64,000 nt of DNA, taken from Desulfogranum japonicum DSM 18378 (GTDB taxonomy: Bacteria; Desulfobacterota; Desulfobulbia; Desulfobulbales; Desulfobulbaceae). This document shows positions 46,102 through 55,406 of this stretch, piece by piece (the stretch's first letter is position 1; every line of letters starts with the position of its first letter). The stretch spans positions 1 through 64,000 of the forward strand of contig NZ_AUCV01000027.1 of assembly GCF_000429945.1 (NCBI RefSeq). Reading direction: 5' to 3'. The notes beneath the pieces were generated by a model that saw only the letters and a list, made by a program, of their open reading frames with translations, was not told the DNA's origin and made no database searches. Position numbers and translations under genes: made by a program.

Positions 46102-47235
46102 ATGTACATAAAGAAGACAGGAAACGATATCAACAACATGGCCACAGAAAAAGAGTATTTCACTCTTTTACATGCCTCTACAGATGCCACCATCTTTAAC
46201 GAATGGTCATGGGTAGCAACACAACAACAACACAACAAAGAAGATTCACATCTGTTTATAACCTATCGAAGAAAAAATTCCGGAGAACTTATAGCATTTT
46301 TTGCATTCAGTTTATGCAAAGAAATACTATATACAATTCCGGTTACTGTTTGCCGCTTTTTGCAATATCCATACGGAGATCGCATTGGCATGCTTATCCA
46401 CCCTGACCATCTTCATATAATGGAAACATGTCTGGCAGACATTACCACAGAGCTTTCATCCCATTTTGATATCATCATGTGGGATCAATGGACAGATACG
46501 ATAGGCCTTCTGTCAAGGGCACGCCAGTGGGCCTTACGGAACAATCAAAAAATTCACATAAAAAATACATGCAACTGCCCGGTTGTCCGGACAAAAGACA
46601 TCACCAAAAAAGAACTCGACAAAGTTATCAGCAGTAAAAGCGCTTCCAGAATTCGTCGTCTTCGAAAAAAATTGAACAATCTTTCTCACAGGGTTGTGCT
46701 TGGTTCACCAGATCCCGATAAGCTCGACGGGATACTGCACCAAATCATGACAACAGAATCAGCAAGCTGGAAAGGAGAGCAAGGTGTTGGTTTGTTCAGT
46801 TCTTCAACTGGCGCAGAGTTTTTCCGGGAAATATCCCACAACCTGATGCGCAATAACCAATTGTTTATCTGCCTGCTCTATATGGACAAAACGCTCGTAG
46901 CCTATCGTTACGGATTTCTTTTTCGCAACACCTTTTTCGATTATAGCCTTGCCTATCTCCCACAATACGGACATCTGAGCCCAGGCATTATTCTGCTGGA
47001 TGCACTCTTTGATGAGGCAATACAGCAACGCTTTGAAGCAGTAGATGCGTCTCGCGTGGGAAAAGTCTCACAAAACCCTATCAAAAAATGGGCCACATTT
47101 TACATAGACCATTACAGATTTTATTGGTTTGGTCATGGTCTTCGCGCAACTCTCCTCTTTTATGTTATTTCAAACCTGAAACCCTGGATTAAAAATCTTC
47201 AGAGATTCACTAATGATCTATGCGGTAAATCTTAG
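46102..47235 (+). CDS. FemAB/GNAT-type acyl or peptidyl transferase in the EPS locus
   Basis: The protein is about 377 residues; the ATG at 46138 (preceded by CAGGAA) is an alternative start and gives 365. The C-terminal half (ASWKGEQGVGLFSSS, LLYMDKTLVAYRYGF, DYSLAYLPQYGHLSPG) matches the BioF2/FemAB-like acyltransferases common in exopolysaccharide loci. It probably adds an acyl or aminoacyl group to the polymer. It is the only plus-strand gene inside the otherwise minus-strand locus, and its A+T-rich start suggests a separate insertion. Confidence 0.75.
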   Translation: MYIKKTGNDINNMATEKEYFTLLHASTDATIFNEWSWVATQQQHNKEDSHLFITYRRKNSGELIAFFAFSLCKEILYTIPVTVCRFLQYPYGDRIGMLIHPDHLHIMETCLADITTELSSHFDIIMWDQWTDTIGLLSRARQWALRNNQKIHIKNTCNCPVVRTKDITKKELDKVISSKSASRIRRLRKKLNNLSHRVVLGSPDPDKLDGILHQIMTTESASWKGEQGVGLFSSSTGAEFFREISHNLMRNNQLFICLLYMDKTLVAYRYGFLFRNTFFDYSLAYLPQYGHLSPGIILLDALFDEAIQQRFEAVDASRVGKVSQNPIKKWATFYIDHYRFYWFGHGLRATLLFYVISNLKPWIKNLQRFTNDLCGKS

Positions 47236-47261
47236 GGACGGAATGGAAGGCCAGACACTGG

Positions 47262-48638
47262 TTATCTCAGTCCCTTTCTGCTCTCAGTTGTCACCCAAGG
47301 GAGACTGCCACCAATTGCCAGATAAATCCAAAAATATTTATTGGTTAACACACTGAGAAATAGGAAGAACAAAACTACACTCGCAAAAGCGAGACCATAG
47401 TGGGTGATAAGATCTGCCTGCTGGCGATTTCCTCTTTCAAGTGCATAACGCCTGGCTTTTCGGTACTGATTAAGGCCTACTAAAATAACGATTAGCAGGG
47501 ATAATAACCCGGTGAGCCCGTTTTCTGTCAGGAGTTCCAGATAGGTATTATGGGCACGCCTGAAAATATCCGGGTGACTTTCAGAAAGGACATATGATGT
47601 GGAATAACCTGATTCTGCGTATTTCAGGGTAAACGTTCCTGGTCCGGTTCCAAAAACAGGGTTCTTCTTGAAATTCTCAAGACCAACAATAATATACGAA
47701 GAACGGCGGCTGAGCGACCGGTCCTCAACGCTGTGCACCCCCTCAGTAATTGAAGAGAGAGAAAGTATACGTTCTCGATATTCATCCGGCAGCAACACCA
47801 CTGTAATAACTGTCGTAAGCAGAATACCCATCACCCCCAAACAAAGTTGAGACAGGCTGAGTCGCTTTAAAAGATACGCATAGTTGCAGGCCAGGAAAAA
47901 CAGTATGGCCATAAGTACAAGCGAGCCTGATCGCGACATGGTTTTCTGAAATGCTGACAGTAAAACAATCAACAACAAAATCCAGCCAATTCGGTACCAT
48001 CGTGGCCTGTCATGAATAATCAGGTATATTGCAAGGGGAATTGCACAGAGCAAAAGCAAGGCAAAATAATTTGGATCCGTAAGAAATCCCACTGCACGGC
48101 CATCTGCAATGGTCGTAGTCATGGAAAGGGCAATGGCAGCAGTTATGGAAATACTGACGACAATGGATCGAGAAAGATGGAGGAGATTAATTCTATTACC
48201 AATACCCAGGGTGATAAAGCAGACAGCCAGAGCAGTCAACAATTGGCGGATATATGCAGGTATCTGACCGGGATAGTCGGAAAATATGCAGCTGAGCACA
48301 CTAAAAAAAACAAAAACAAACAACGGATAAACAAGTGGGCTTCTCAACTGTTGCAGTGAAATTTGCCGGGTAAACACCCTGAGAAGAACAATGCACAGCA
48401 GCAGCCCTCCTAGAATTTTAGCACCGGTGAAAATGCTGTGCCCGGCGAACAACCCTTCAAAGGGTATGACAAACACAAAAAGCAGAAAGGAGATCTCTGG
48501 CCATTTCCAAAAGACAAGAAGTGCTCCCAGAGCCAGCGGGAAAAACGGCGCAGCATAATAAAATTTGCTCATCAGCAACAATGACTGAATAGCCAGGCAG
48601 GTGATAACAAAAATGTAGCTAAACAGATTACTCACCAT
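47262..48638 (-). CDS. O-antigen ligase/polymerase (Wzy-like)
   Basis: The protein is 458 residues with about 12 membrane helices. A large periplasmic loop contains PVFGTGPGTFTLKYA and RRAHNTYLELLTENGL, the Wzy_C/O-antigen ligase hallmark. It polymerises the flipped repeat units, or ligates them; the setting with Wzx, Wza and Wzz-like proteins favours the polymerase. Stop and start of neighbours are only a few bases apart. Confidence 0.88.
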   Translation of the reverse strand: MVSNLFSYIFVITCLAIQSLLLMSKFYYAAPFFPLALGALLVFWKWPEISFLLFVFVIPFEGLFAGHSIFTGAKILGGLLLCIVLLRVFTRQISLQQLRSPLVYPLFVFVFFSVLSCIFSDYPGQIPAYIRQLLTALAVCFITLGIGNRINLLHLSRSIVVSISITAAIALSMTTTIADGRAVGFLTDPNYFALLLLCAIPLAIYLIIHDRPRWYRIGWILLLIVLLSAFQKTMSRSGSLVLMAILFFLACNYAYLLKRLSLSQLCLGVMGILLTTVITVVLLPDEYRERILSLSSITEGVHSVEDRSLSRRSSYIIVGLENFKKNPVFGTGPGTFTLKYAESGYSTSYVLSESHPDIFRRAHNTYLELLTENGLTGLLSLLIVILVGLNQYRKARRYALERGNRQQADLITHYGLAFASVVLFFLFLSVLTNKYFWIYLAIGGSLPWVTTESRKGLR

Positions 48639-48641
48639 GGA

Positions 48642-49778
48642 TCACTGTACTCCATAGAGCTGCCTGTAAAAATCATACTGCCTCAAAAGATTATACTTCC
48701 GGTCGATCGTTATTCGAGCAGCCTGTCGAATAGCGTGTTGCCGAGCGGTGTTTTCAAGCGCCTCCAGGCAACATCCGGCATAATCCTCCGGACGCCGCGA
48801 ATAGACGAGATAACCATTTTCCCGATGTTCCACGATGGTTGGTATTTCTCCCACTGCAGCCGCGACTACAACAGTACCAAGTGCCATGGCTTCAAGAAGC
48901 ACCATGGGCGTCCCTTCAGTTTGGGAAGGCAGGACAAGCAGGTCTGCTGCTAGAAGCAAAGACTCCATCTCCTCAACAAAGCCAAGGAAATGCACAGCAT
49001 GTTCCATCTGTAATTCCCTGACTTCTGCTTGCAGTTCGCCACGCATCTCACCATTTCCGGCAATAAGCCCCAAAGCCCCGGGCTTTTTTTGTAGCAAGAA
49101 GGCAAACGCCTGTAAAAATAATGAAGGATCTTTTTCTGCACTGAGCCTGCCCGCATAGAGTACAACCGGCGATTCGCGGTCAGCCTCTCCCCCGACTCTC
49201 CGGGTCAGGGATGCCCTGGCCGCTTTTCTTGCTGCCGGAGCAGGTTCACGTTGAAGCAAAATTCCATTGGGAAGATAGCAGAGACGTTTTTCTGCCACAC
49301 CAAATCGTTTATAGATGGAGCAGATATCTTTGGAAACAGAAATAACGGTATCAACCGGCATGAAACGACAGCAAAATTTGCTGATGAAATTATACAACCT
49401 GAATTTTATTTTTCTTTGCGTAAATCCATGCTGGGTAACAACGACCCGACACGAATGCAACAGTTGGAAAAGACAGGCAACATACGTCTCCTTATATCCG
49501 TGAGCATGGATAATCAGGGTACCTTTTGCTTGATGCAAATTTTTCAAAGTCCTGTAGATGGCTGCAATGGATTTTTCAGTACAGATAAAATCAACATTAC
49601 TGTTGCCATCCACGGCCTGCTGAAAAGGAATAACTGCATCGATCCGAGACGTTGCGCAAAGAATCGACAGAGGCATATCAGTCAACAGGCCACACACATT
49701 GGCCACAACCCTTTCCCCACCATAAAATCCTGAAGATACAATAAGGTGAACAACCGAAGGCTTTACTGTAACAGCCAT
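48642..49778 (-). CDS. glycosyltransferase family 4
   Basis: The protein is 378 residues. An N-terminal acceptor domain (SSGFYGGERVVANVCG) is followed by the GT-B donor domain with VLYAGRLSAEKDPSLFLQAF and the nucleotide-sugar site LVLPSQTEGTPMVLLEAMALG. It is a retaining glycosyltransferase of the exopolysaccharide pathway. It overlaps the chain-length gene upstream by 16 bases. No ribosome site is obvious, so translation is probably coupled. Confidence 0.9.
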   Translation of the reverse strand: MAVTVKPSVVHLIVSSGFYGGERVVANVCGLLTDMPLSILCATSRIDAVIPFQQAVDGNSNVDFICTEKSIAAIYRTLKNLHQAKGTLIIHAHGYKETYVACLFQLLHSCRVVVTQHGFTQRKIKFRLYNFISKFCCRFMPVDTVISVSKDICSIYKRFGVAEKRLCYLPNGILLQREPAPAARKAARASLTRRVGGEADRESPVVLYAGRLSAEKDPSLFLQAFAFLLQKKPGALGLIAGNGEMRGELQAEVRELQMEHAVHFLGFVEEMESLLLAADLLVLPSQTEGTPMVLLEAMALGTVVVAAAVGEIPTIVEHRENGYLVYSRRPEDYAGCCLEALENTARQHAIRQAARITIDRKYNLLRQYDFYRQLYGVQ

Positions 49779-51337
49779 TTAAAAAACCTGGCAGGATGCG
49801 CACTGAAAGGAATTTTCTCCTTATCAGGCGATCTGTCATCAATGATGGCAATGACAGGTAATCCAAAAGTGCTGTTGACTCTGACAGGATCATACATCCG
49901 CTTATCAAATATATCGCAGATAAAACCAATGGAAATCGCAAAAAGGGCACTGGAGATCATGCCAACCAACAGGACGATTTTTTTCTTGGGAGAACTGGGC
50001 TCAAGCGGCACAGGTGCATAGCTTAACACTTTAACGTTTTTTAAGGTATCGCGATGAAGCAGTTCATCCAGGTGTTTTTCTTCATACTGTTGGCTATACT
50101 TGTAATAGGCTTCGTTTACGACGGCTAACTCCGTATCGATGCCGGTCTCCTGTACAGCTACTTCCGTTAACAGCGATGCCCGTTGGCGCAAATCCGCAAG
50201 CCGTTTCTCTTTTTGGTCTGAAACAGACTGCAACACCTGCATTTTCTGTAATTGATCCCTGTTACTTCCTTCCAGCAAGCCAACGAGACGCTTCTTAGAC
50301 AAGGCAATTTTTTCCTTGGCCTGCACCACAGGTAAACTGTCTTGATTAAAAGATAGCACAGCTTCATCATACTCTGCCTGTAGTGTTCTTATGCGCTCAA
50401 GCTGTAACTGAATCTCTTTATAACCAGGTATCTGATCTTCATAATTACCGACACCGACTTCCAAACCACTGAGAATAGTAAAATCAGAAGAGTTGGCACT
50501 ATTCATTTCAGCAATATTCTGCTCCAGATACTGCTGCCATTTTTTAAGTTCCAACAACCTGTCAGCAAGCTGGTTATACTCATTGGTTTCTTTATTAATA
50601 GTCTGCAGAACAAGACTCAGCTCTTCTTTGGGTGTATGGATTTCATGCTGATCGAACAATTCTATTTTCTCATTGGAAAGTTGTTCGAACCGTTCTTTAT
50701 AGAGATCTTTTTTTTGTGAAAACAGCCTTTGCGTGGGCCCGGTTATCAACCTGTCACGCATAGCAAGGTATTCGTCCATTAAACGGTTAACGATGAGTTG
50801 TCCTTGGTTAATATCATCTGTTTCATAATGTATGCCGATGACATTGGATCCTGGAACAGGTACGATCTCCAGACTATCGAGGACCACCTTGGTCAATGCG
50901 GCTGTTTCATCTTCATTGCTCGCAGCCTGGCCGAACAGCGAACGTACGGGCCCTACGACATAATTTTTAAAGGGCTGTTTCACCCATTTATCCATCCACG
51001 AATATTCAATATTCAGGGAACCTTCGGAATGAAGCGCGCCCAGGGCTTTCTGGATAAGCGGCACAGAGCGAAGAATGGTAGCTTCAGTTTCTATATCCTT
51101 CAAGGTTACAGGAAGGTATTGCGTTATAGAACCTTTTGCCAGCGAAGGGCCTTCACCCTGATGAATCTCTGTTGCAAGGATAATCACATTGCCGGTCACG
51201 GTGTATACCTTTGGTAGAAACAACGCAATTCCAGTGGTCAACACCACCATGACAATAAAGACTCTCCTGATCAGGGAGATCCTTGCAAACATGCTGATCA
51301 AAAGATCCCGAACACTGTAAACTCGTGATTCATTCAT
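49763..51337 (-). CDS. polysaccharide chain-length/co-polymerase protein (Wzz type with GNVR)
   Basis: The protein is about 524 residues from the ATG at 51337 (a GTG 54 bases upstream is less likely). Membrane helices near both ends (about 20-42 and 452-472) enclose a long periplasmic coiled coil with Q/E/K-rich helices. The second half contains the GNVR-like stretch before the last helix, which carries the usual proline-rich end PVPLEPSSPKKK. It lacks a kinase domain, matching the separate BY-kinase-like gene. It sets the length of the polymer. Confidence 0.85.
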   Translation of the reverse strand: MNESRVYSVRDLLISMFARISLIRRVFIVMVVLTTGIALFLPKVYTVTGNVIILATEIHQGEGPSLAKGSITQYLPVTLKDIETEATILRSVPLIQKALGALHSEGSLNIEYSWMDKWVKQPFKNYVVGPVRSLFGQAASNEDETAALTKVVLDSLEIVPVPGSNVIGIHYETDDINQGQLIVNRLMDEYLAMRDRLITGPTQRLFSQKKDLYKERFEQLSNEKIELFDQHEIHTPKEELSLVLQTINKETNEYNQLADRLLELKKWQQYLEQNIAEMNSANSSDFTILSGLEVGVGNYEDQIPGYKEIQLQLERIRTLQAEYDEAVLSFNQDSLPVVQAKEKIALSKKRLVGLLEGSNRDQLQKMQVLQSVSDQKEKRLADLRQRASLLTEVAVQETGIDTELAVVNEAYYKYSQQYEEKHLDELLHRDTLKNVKVLSYAPVPLEPSSPKKKIVLLVGMISSALFAISIGFICDIFDKRMYDPVRVNSTFGLPVIAIIDDRSPDKEKIPFSAHPARFFKWLLQ

Positions 51338-51521
51338 AAAACAATCTAAACCTATATTTGTACACTTTACCGGGCGCTCTGCACGAAGCACTCGCTCAAC
51401 AATGTATCAGTCTCCAGGCACACGAAAAATGGTAATCTGACATATCATTGTCGTGTAAGCTTTTATAAGCTGCAAGGAGGGATGTTCAATGCATAAGTTG
51501 AGCCATATCCAAAAGGATACA

Positions 51522-52562
51522 CTATTCGTCCATCCTGTATGTGTAGCTTATATCCACACCACGGAAGAGCAGAATGTCTGAAACATATTTCATCGTTTGC
51601 GCTGCTGAACTCAAACGAGTTCTCGGCACGTATACGATGTCATCAGGTTGCAGTAAAGACGCCTGTCCCTGTCCCTGCAGCAACTCATTAAAATTGCAAA
51701 TTCTGGCCACCATTTCGTCACCCTCCTTATTAAGCGTGAGGACAGTGTCCAGGTTACCGTCAACATTTGCCCCGCCGGCCAATGCGATGGCAGTAAATAA
51801 AGAGACAGGTTTGGAGATCTGATGCCTGCCAGGTTTTTTCACTTCTCCAAAAACATAGATTTCCCGCGGCGCAGTCTCCTGCAGGAGTATATCAACCTGC
51901 ATGCCAGGAACGACATCACCATATTTCTGATTTGCCTCAACGGTCAGTTGTTCAAGGCTTTTACCAGCCACACTGATTTCTCCTATCATGGGCATGGTGA
52001 CAAAATAGTCATCACGAACTACCACTTGGCGTGCAAGTCCCAGGTTAGGGTGATCCAGGGATTGCCGCACCTCTTTCAAATATACCTGGTATTCCGCAAG
52101 GGCAACGAAAAACTCAGGTTTATTAAGTATATTCGTATATGACCGTATCAACTTCCGCTTGAGTTGCTCAACCGTCATTCCCTTCACTTTCAGATCGCCT
52201 ATCAGGGGTAAGGAAGTATATCCGTCTGGCCGTACGAGATAAATATCGTCGTACACAGGTGCTGACAGAAACTTTATGGTGAGTTTGTCATGGGGAAAAA
52301 TACGATACGTTTCGTCCTGTATCGTGTTGAAGTTGAAGACTATATTTAGCGTATCCCGTGGGATAAAAGTATACTGGGGACCTACCGGCTTTTCTGGCTC
52401 ATCACCTGTTCCAAAATGGTCCAGGGGAACACTGTAGGTATCCTGAGAAGGAAGCGTGCTGCAGCCATTGATTGAGAGAACGACTAACAACAGAAAAATA
52501 ATGGAAACCATAGAGGTTCCGGTTAGTTTCATACAGATGAATTTTGGCTGTTTGTGCGACAT
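51522..52562 (-). CDS. polysaccharide export lipoprotein (Wza-like)
   Basis: The protein is 346 residues. A signal with lipobox (VVLSINGC, lipidated Cys at about 34) is followed by the poly_export domain (YRIFPHDKLTIKFLSAPVYDD, then VRPDGYTSLPLIGDLKVKG) and two SLBB-like units, the second with VYVFGEVKKPGR-like sequence at about 235-247. It forms the outer-membrane channel. An in-frame ATG ten codons in is an alternative start. Confidence 0.9.
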   Translation of the reverse strand: MSHKQPKFICMKLTGTSMVSIIFLLLVVLSINGCSTLPSQDTYSVPLDHFGTGDEPEKPVGPQYTFIPRDTLNIVFNFNTIQDETYRIFPHDKLTIKFLSAPVYDDIYLVRPDGYTSLPLIGDLKVKGMTVEQLKRKLIRSYTNILNKPEFFVALAEYQVYLKEVRQSLDHPNLGLARQVVVRDDYFVTMPMIGEISVAGKSLEQLTVEANQKYGDVVPGMQVDILLQETAPREIYVFGEVKKPGRHQISKPVSLFTAIALAGGANVDGNLDTVLTLNKEGDEMVARICNFNELLQGQGQASLLQPDDIVYVPRTRLSSAAQTMKYVSDILLFRGVDISYTYRMDE

Positions 52563-52681
52563 ACTTCCTCAATACTTTAAATTGTCCTATACCGTATAGA
52601 TGAAATCACTTACAGTTATACTGTAGAAAGCAAGGAGTTACATACCCTTTGACCGGTTGCATATACACTTTACGCAAGGGA

Positions 52682-53308
52682 TTAGATGAGGCGATAAAGC
52701 CAGGAAGGTACATAATATCGCCTTCTGTTGAACATGGTACCTACCACATTGACGTTGATCTGGTGAAACAAATCCTGCACGCTGAACACAACATCTTTTC
52801 TGGTATCGTTATTGTTTATGACCAGAATTGCCCCTCCAAAACCAGCGGCAAGGGTGGGATGGCTGCACTCTGCATACACCGAAGGTGCATCATACAAGAT
52901 AAAGTCATACTCTTGCACCAGTTGCCCGAGACATTCCGTTGTGGTGCCTGGTAATACTCCGCTGCAAAATTTAGGTTTATCAAGTATTCCTGCCGGCACA
53001 AAGTGAAAAGTTTCTCCGTCCAGATAAGGAAAAGCCAATGTTTTAATATCAAGCCTGTTGGAGGTCAGGCAATCAAAAAAACCCGGCTGATCCTGTAACC
53101 CTAGCTTATGCGTTAGAGATGTTGGTTCTGTACTGCCGTCGATAAGTACCACTTTTTGAGAATATGTCTCGCTCAGAGTCTTGGCCAGAGCCAGGGAACA
53201 GGTTGTTGTTCCGGCTCCGCTATTGGCAGCGGTTAAATACAGGGATTTGACTTCCAAATCCAGCAGATTTGCTGACAGATTGGTACGGCTTGGTTTCAGT
53301 ACATCCAT
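52682..53308 (-). CDS. BY-kinase-like (CpsD) protein with defective Walker A
   Basis: The protein is 208 residues. The fold is that of CpsD/Wzc-C kinases: the strand ending ANSGAGTTTCSLALAKTL, Walker A'-like VVLIDGSTEPTSLTHKLGL, GFFDCL, and Walker B-like YDFILYDAPS. The conserved lysine of the P-loop (GxGKT/S) is replaced by T, so ATP hydrolysis or autokinase activity is doubtful. The short tail has several tyrosines (RRRYYVPSWLYRLI), as in genuine BY-kinases. It would regulate the Wzz-like protein. Confidence 0.75.
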   Translation of the reverse strand: MDVLKPSRTNLSANLLDLEVKSLYLTAANSGAGTTTCSLALAKTLSETYSQKVVLIDGSTEPTSLTHKLGLQDQPGFFDCLTSNRLDIKTLAFPYLDGETFHFVPAGILDKPKFCSGVLPGTTTECLGQLVQEYDFILYDAPSVYAECSHPTLAAGFGGAILVINNNDTRKDVVFSVQDLFHQINVNVVGTMFNRRRYYVPSWLYRLI

Positions 53309-53411
53309 ATGTCTTCATGTTTTCCGACCGACCTAGACACCGACCGGCAAAAAATAATCTTTTCTGGGGAAGATCCCCCTGTTTTTCTTTACCATTTTGC
53401 AATGGTCCGTG

Positions 53412-54170
53412 CTAATAGGCACCATCACCCTTTATAACAGCGAGAGGGGTATGCAGCAATATTTTCATGTCGAGCAGGAACCGGTATTCTGATATATATG
53501 CACGATCAATCTCCACTCGTTCGTCAAACGAAGTGTTGCTTCGCCCCGAAATTTGCCACATTCCGGTTAAACCGGGAAAAACAAGGAGCCTTGCCAATTG
53601 TTCGGTCTTATATTCGTCGGCAGAAAAAGACGTCGGACGAGGTCCCACAAGCCTCATATTACCCAAAATAACATTGAACAGTTGCGGAATTTCATCCAGA
53701 CTGAATTTACGGAGAAAGAGTCCTAAGGTTGTGACTCGTGGGTCATTTTTGATTTTGAAATCAGGAGAATGCTCTGCATGGACATTGAGATGCACCAAAT
53801 GTTCCTTCAGGGATTCAGCATCCTGAACCATTGTCCTAAACTTGTACATCTTAAAACGACGTCCCATGAACCCGGTACGGGACTGAACAAAAAATACAGG
53901 TCCCCTGCTCTCAAGTTTGATAAGCAAAGCAATCAGCAAAATCAGCGGAGATAAAACCACAAGCAACAACATCGCAACACAAGCATCAACCATCCGTTTT
54001 CTGTGCCTGTTTAATTTCCTGAGTTCTTGAAAGGCAAGTTCTTCATCCATGGAATCGCCGCCCAAAAATCTGCCTATCTCAACGTGAATCTTTTCACGAA
54101 GGAGCAAATTTTTCCTCATTTCAACCGCTATTTCTTCGCTTTTAGTACATGTACAAAAGTCAATACTCAT
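53412..54170 (-). CDS. sugar-phosphate transferase initiating the polysaccharide (WcaJ/PssY-like)
   Basis: The protein is 252 residues. One membrane helix (about 62-84) is followed by the bacterial sugar-transferase domain: FVQSRTGFMGRRFKMYKFRTM, then FSLDEIPQLFNVILGNMRLVGPRPT and PGLTGMWQISGRS. It transfers a sugar-1-phosphate onto undecaprenyl phosphate, the first step of assembly. It heads the minus-strand locus, about 100 bases ahead of the kinase-like gene. Its N-terminal 60 residues are polar and not obviously conserved. Confidence 0.9.
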   Translation of the reverse strand: MSIDFCTCTKSEEIAVEMRKNLLLREKIHVEIGRFLGGDSMDEELAFQELRKLNRHRKRMVDACVAMLLLVVLSPLILLIALLIKLESRGPVFFVQSRTGFMGRRFKMYKFRTMVQDAESLKEHLVHLNVHAEHSPDFKIKNDPRVTTLGLFLRKFSLDEIPQLFNVILGNMRLVGPRPTSFSADEYKTEQLARLLVFPGLTGMWQISGRSNTSFDERVEIDRAYISEYRFLLDMKILLHTPLAVIKGDGAY

Positions 54171-54998
54171 TGAAGAACAGTCTTATGTAGTGTTAGCCAT
54201 TAAGTGTGTGGAACGCACACACCACCAATGAAGCTGGCAACTCTGAGACAGAAGAAAAACAAGAAAAAGGGAAGTATTCAAACTGCAGCCCCCTCAATTT
54301 TGCTTCCAATCAATTACATCTCGACAATCACCAGTCTTGAAACAGATCAAGATAGATATCTATACTGAAACTTTTTTCAGTACTCAGATGCGGATAAATG
54401 GATCTCATTAAAAACGATATCCATTCATTCCACCCCGAGAACGCTATTGCAAACTGCAGGCCACAAATCAGTGACAAGCAGAATCTGTATATCTTTTTCT
54501 GTAAATGTTCACCAGCTGATGTCTTAATACGGGTGTGAGTCCCGGAGTGCAGACCAACACTCCTCGGAGTTTCCGACCAGTCGCTCAGCTCTGTGGAAAA
54601 ACTCAATTGTCCGCCACAATTTATCCATGTGCGGAACCAAGATGGCCCTGAAAAGAGAAGCCTGTGCCCGTACAGTCATGTTGCGTAAACGTATCTCAGC
54701 TACAAATAACGGACAGGAGAGACGCATAAGCTTAAAAGTCTCCCTTAGATGTAACAGGTTACAGAGTGCCTTATGTTTTCGCATACAGACTGGTGCATCA
54801 TATTGAGTTATACATTAACCAGTCTGATCATGGAAAGATCAGGTACACTGTGAGCAGTTACTAAAAAACATTGATTACTACAGCGTATGTAGTCTACAGA
54901 AGATCAACTGCCATTACAAATTCAATCTGTGAAAAATTTGTTTTTTCAGCCAAAACCACTGTTATCTCCCATGCACTATATACCACGCAGTCTTTTTA
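54171..54998. other. upstream region of the EPS locus
   Basis: No gene with a ribosome site was found. An 86-residue open frame on the minus strand (54524-54784) has protein-like content but no start signal, and may be a remnant. Contains the candidate promoter at 54448-54463. Confidence 0.45.
54448..54463 (-). promoter_or_regulatory. candidate sigma-54 promoter of the EPS locus
   Basis: On the minus strand TGGCCTGCAGTTTGCA matches 9 of 11 consensus positions, with an intact TTTGCA and GG-N10-GC spacing. It lies about 280 bp before the sugar transferase ATG. EPS loci of related bacteria are often sigma-54 controlled, but chance cannot be ruled out. Confidence 0.4.
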
Positions 54999-55148
54999 GG
55001 GTCGCGGAAAATAATAAATATCCAAAAATTGCGCAGGATATCGGTAACTGGTCACGGGAGGGGGGGGGGGGGGGGGGGGTAACAACACTGATATTTCAAT
55101 TAGTTCTGAGAGCCAAGCAAGATTGGATAATGTATTTTTCCATGATCC
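54999..55148. mobile_element. MITE-like element, family 1, with G20 tract
   Basis: This is a 150-bp element. The left end GGGTCGCGGAAAATAATAAA is identical to the copy at 19986 but for one base, and the right end is ATTGGATAATGTATTTTTCC followed by ATGATCC. Its interior carries the GTAACTGGTCAC repeat and a run of 20 G. TTA flanks it on both sides, perhaps a duplicated target. Confidence 0.72.
55060..55079 (+). repeat. homopolymer of 20 G
   Basis: Twenty uninterrupted G lie inside the MITE at the point where the related copies have GGGG. It could form a quadruplex, be slippage-prone, or be partly an assembly artefact. Confidence 0.9.
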
Positions 55149-55359
55149 TTAGGCCACTGGGATTTATCATGATTTTTTTAATGAAAATTGCGACCACCTG
55201 AGGAGGCTCAGGAAAAACATATGCCGGTGAGCAATCCGGAGACACTTCTTTTATTGAGGGGTGGAACAGGTCTGTTTATATCTGGATATTCCAGTTACTG
55301 GAATAGAAAAGAGAGCATTGCAGGCATGGTACCGTAAAATCGAGAGCGCGTACCCCTCC

Positions 55360-55398
55360 AAAAAAAAAAGCACTTATCCTTAAACAGGCTAAGTGCTT
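55360..55398 (-). terminator. terminator of tRNA-Arg
   Basis: On the minus strand a 9-bp stem (AAGCACTTA with TAAGTGCTT, 55368-55376 and 55390-55398) with an inner stem is followed by ten T. It begins nine bases past the tRNA. Confidence 0.9.
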
Positions 55399-55406
55399 AG
55401 TATTTC

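Noticed and set aside
54524-54784. 86-residue open frame on the minus strand upstream of the EPS locus
   Set aside because: Content looks protein-like but there is no ribosome site and it matches no known family; kept only as a possible remnant.
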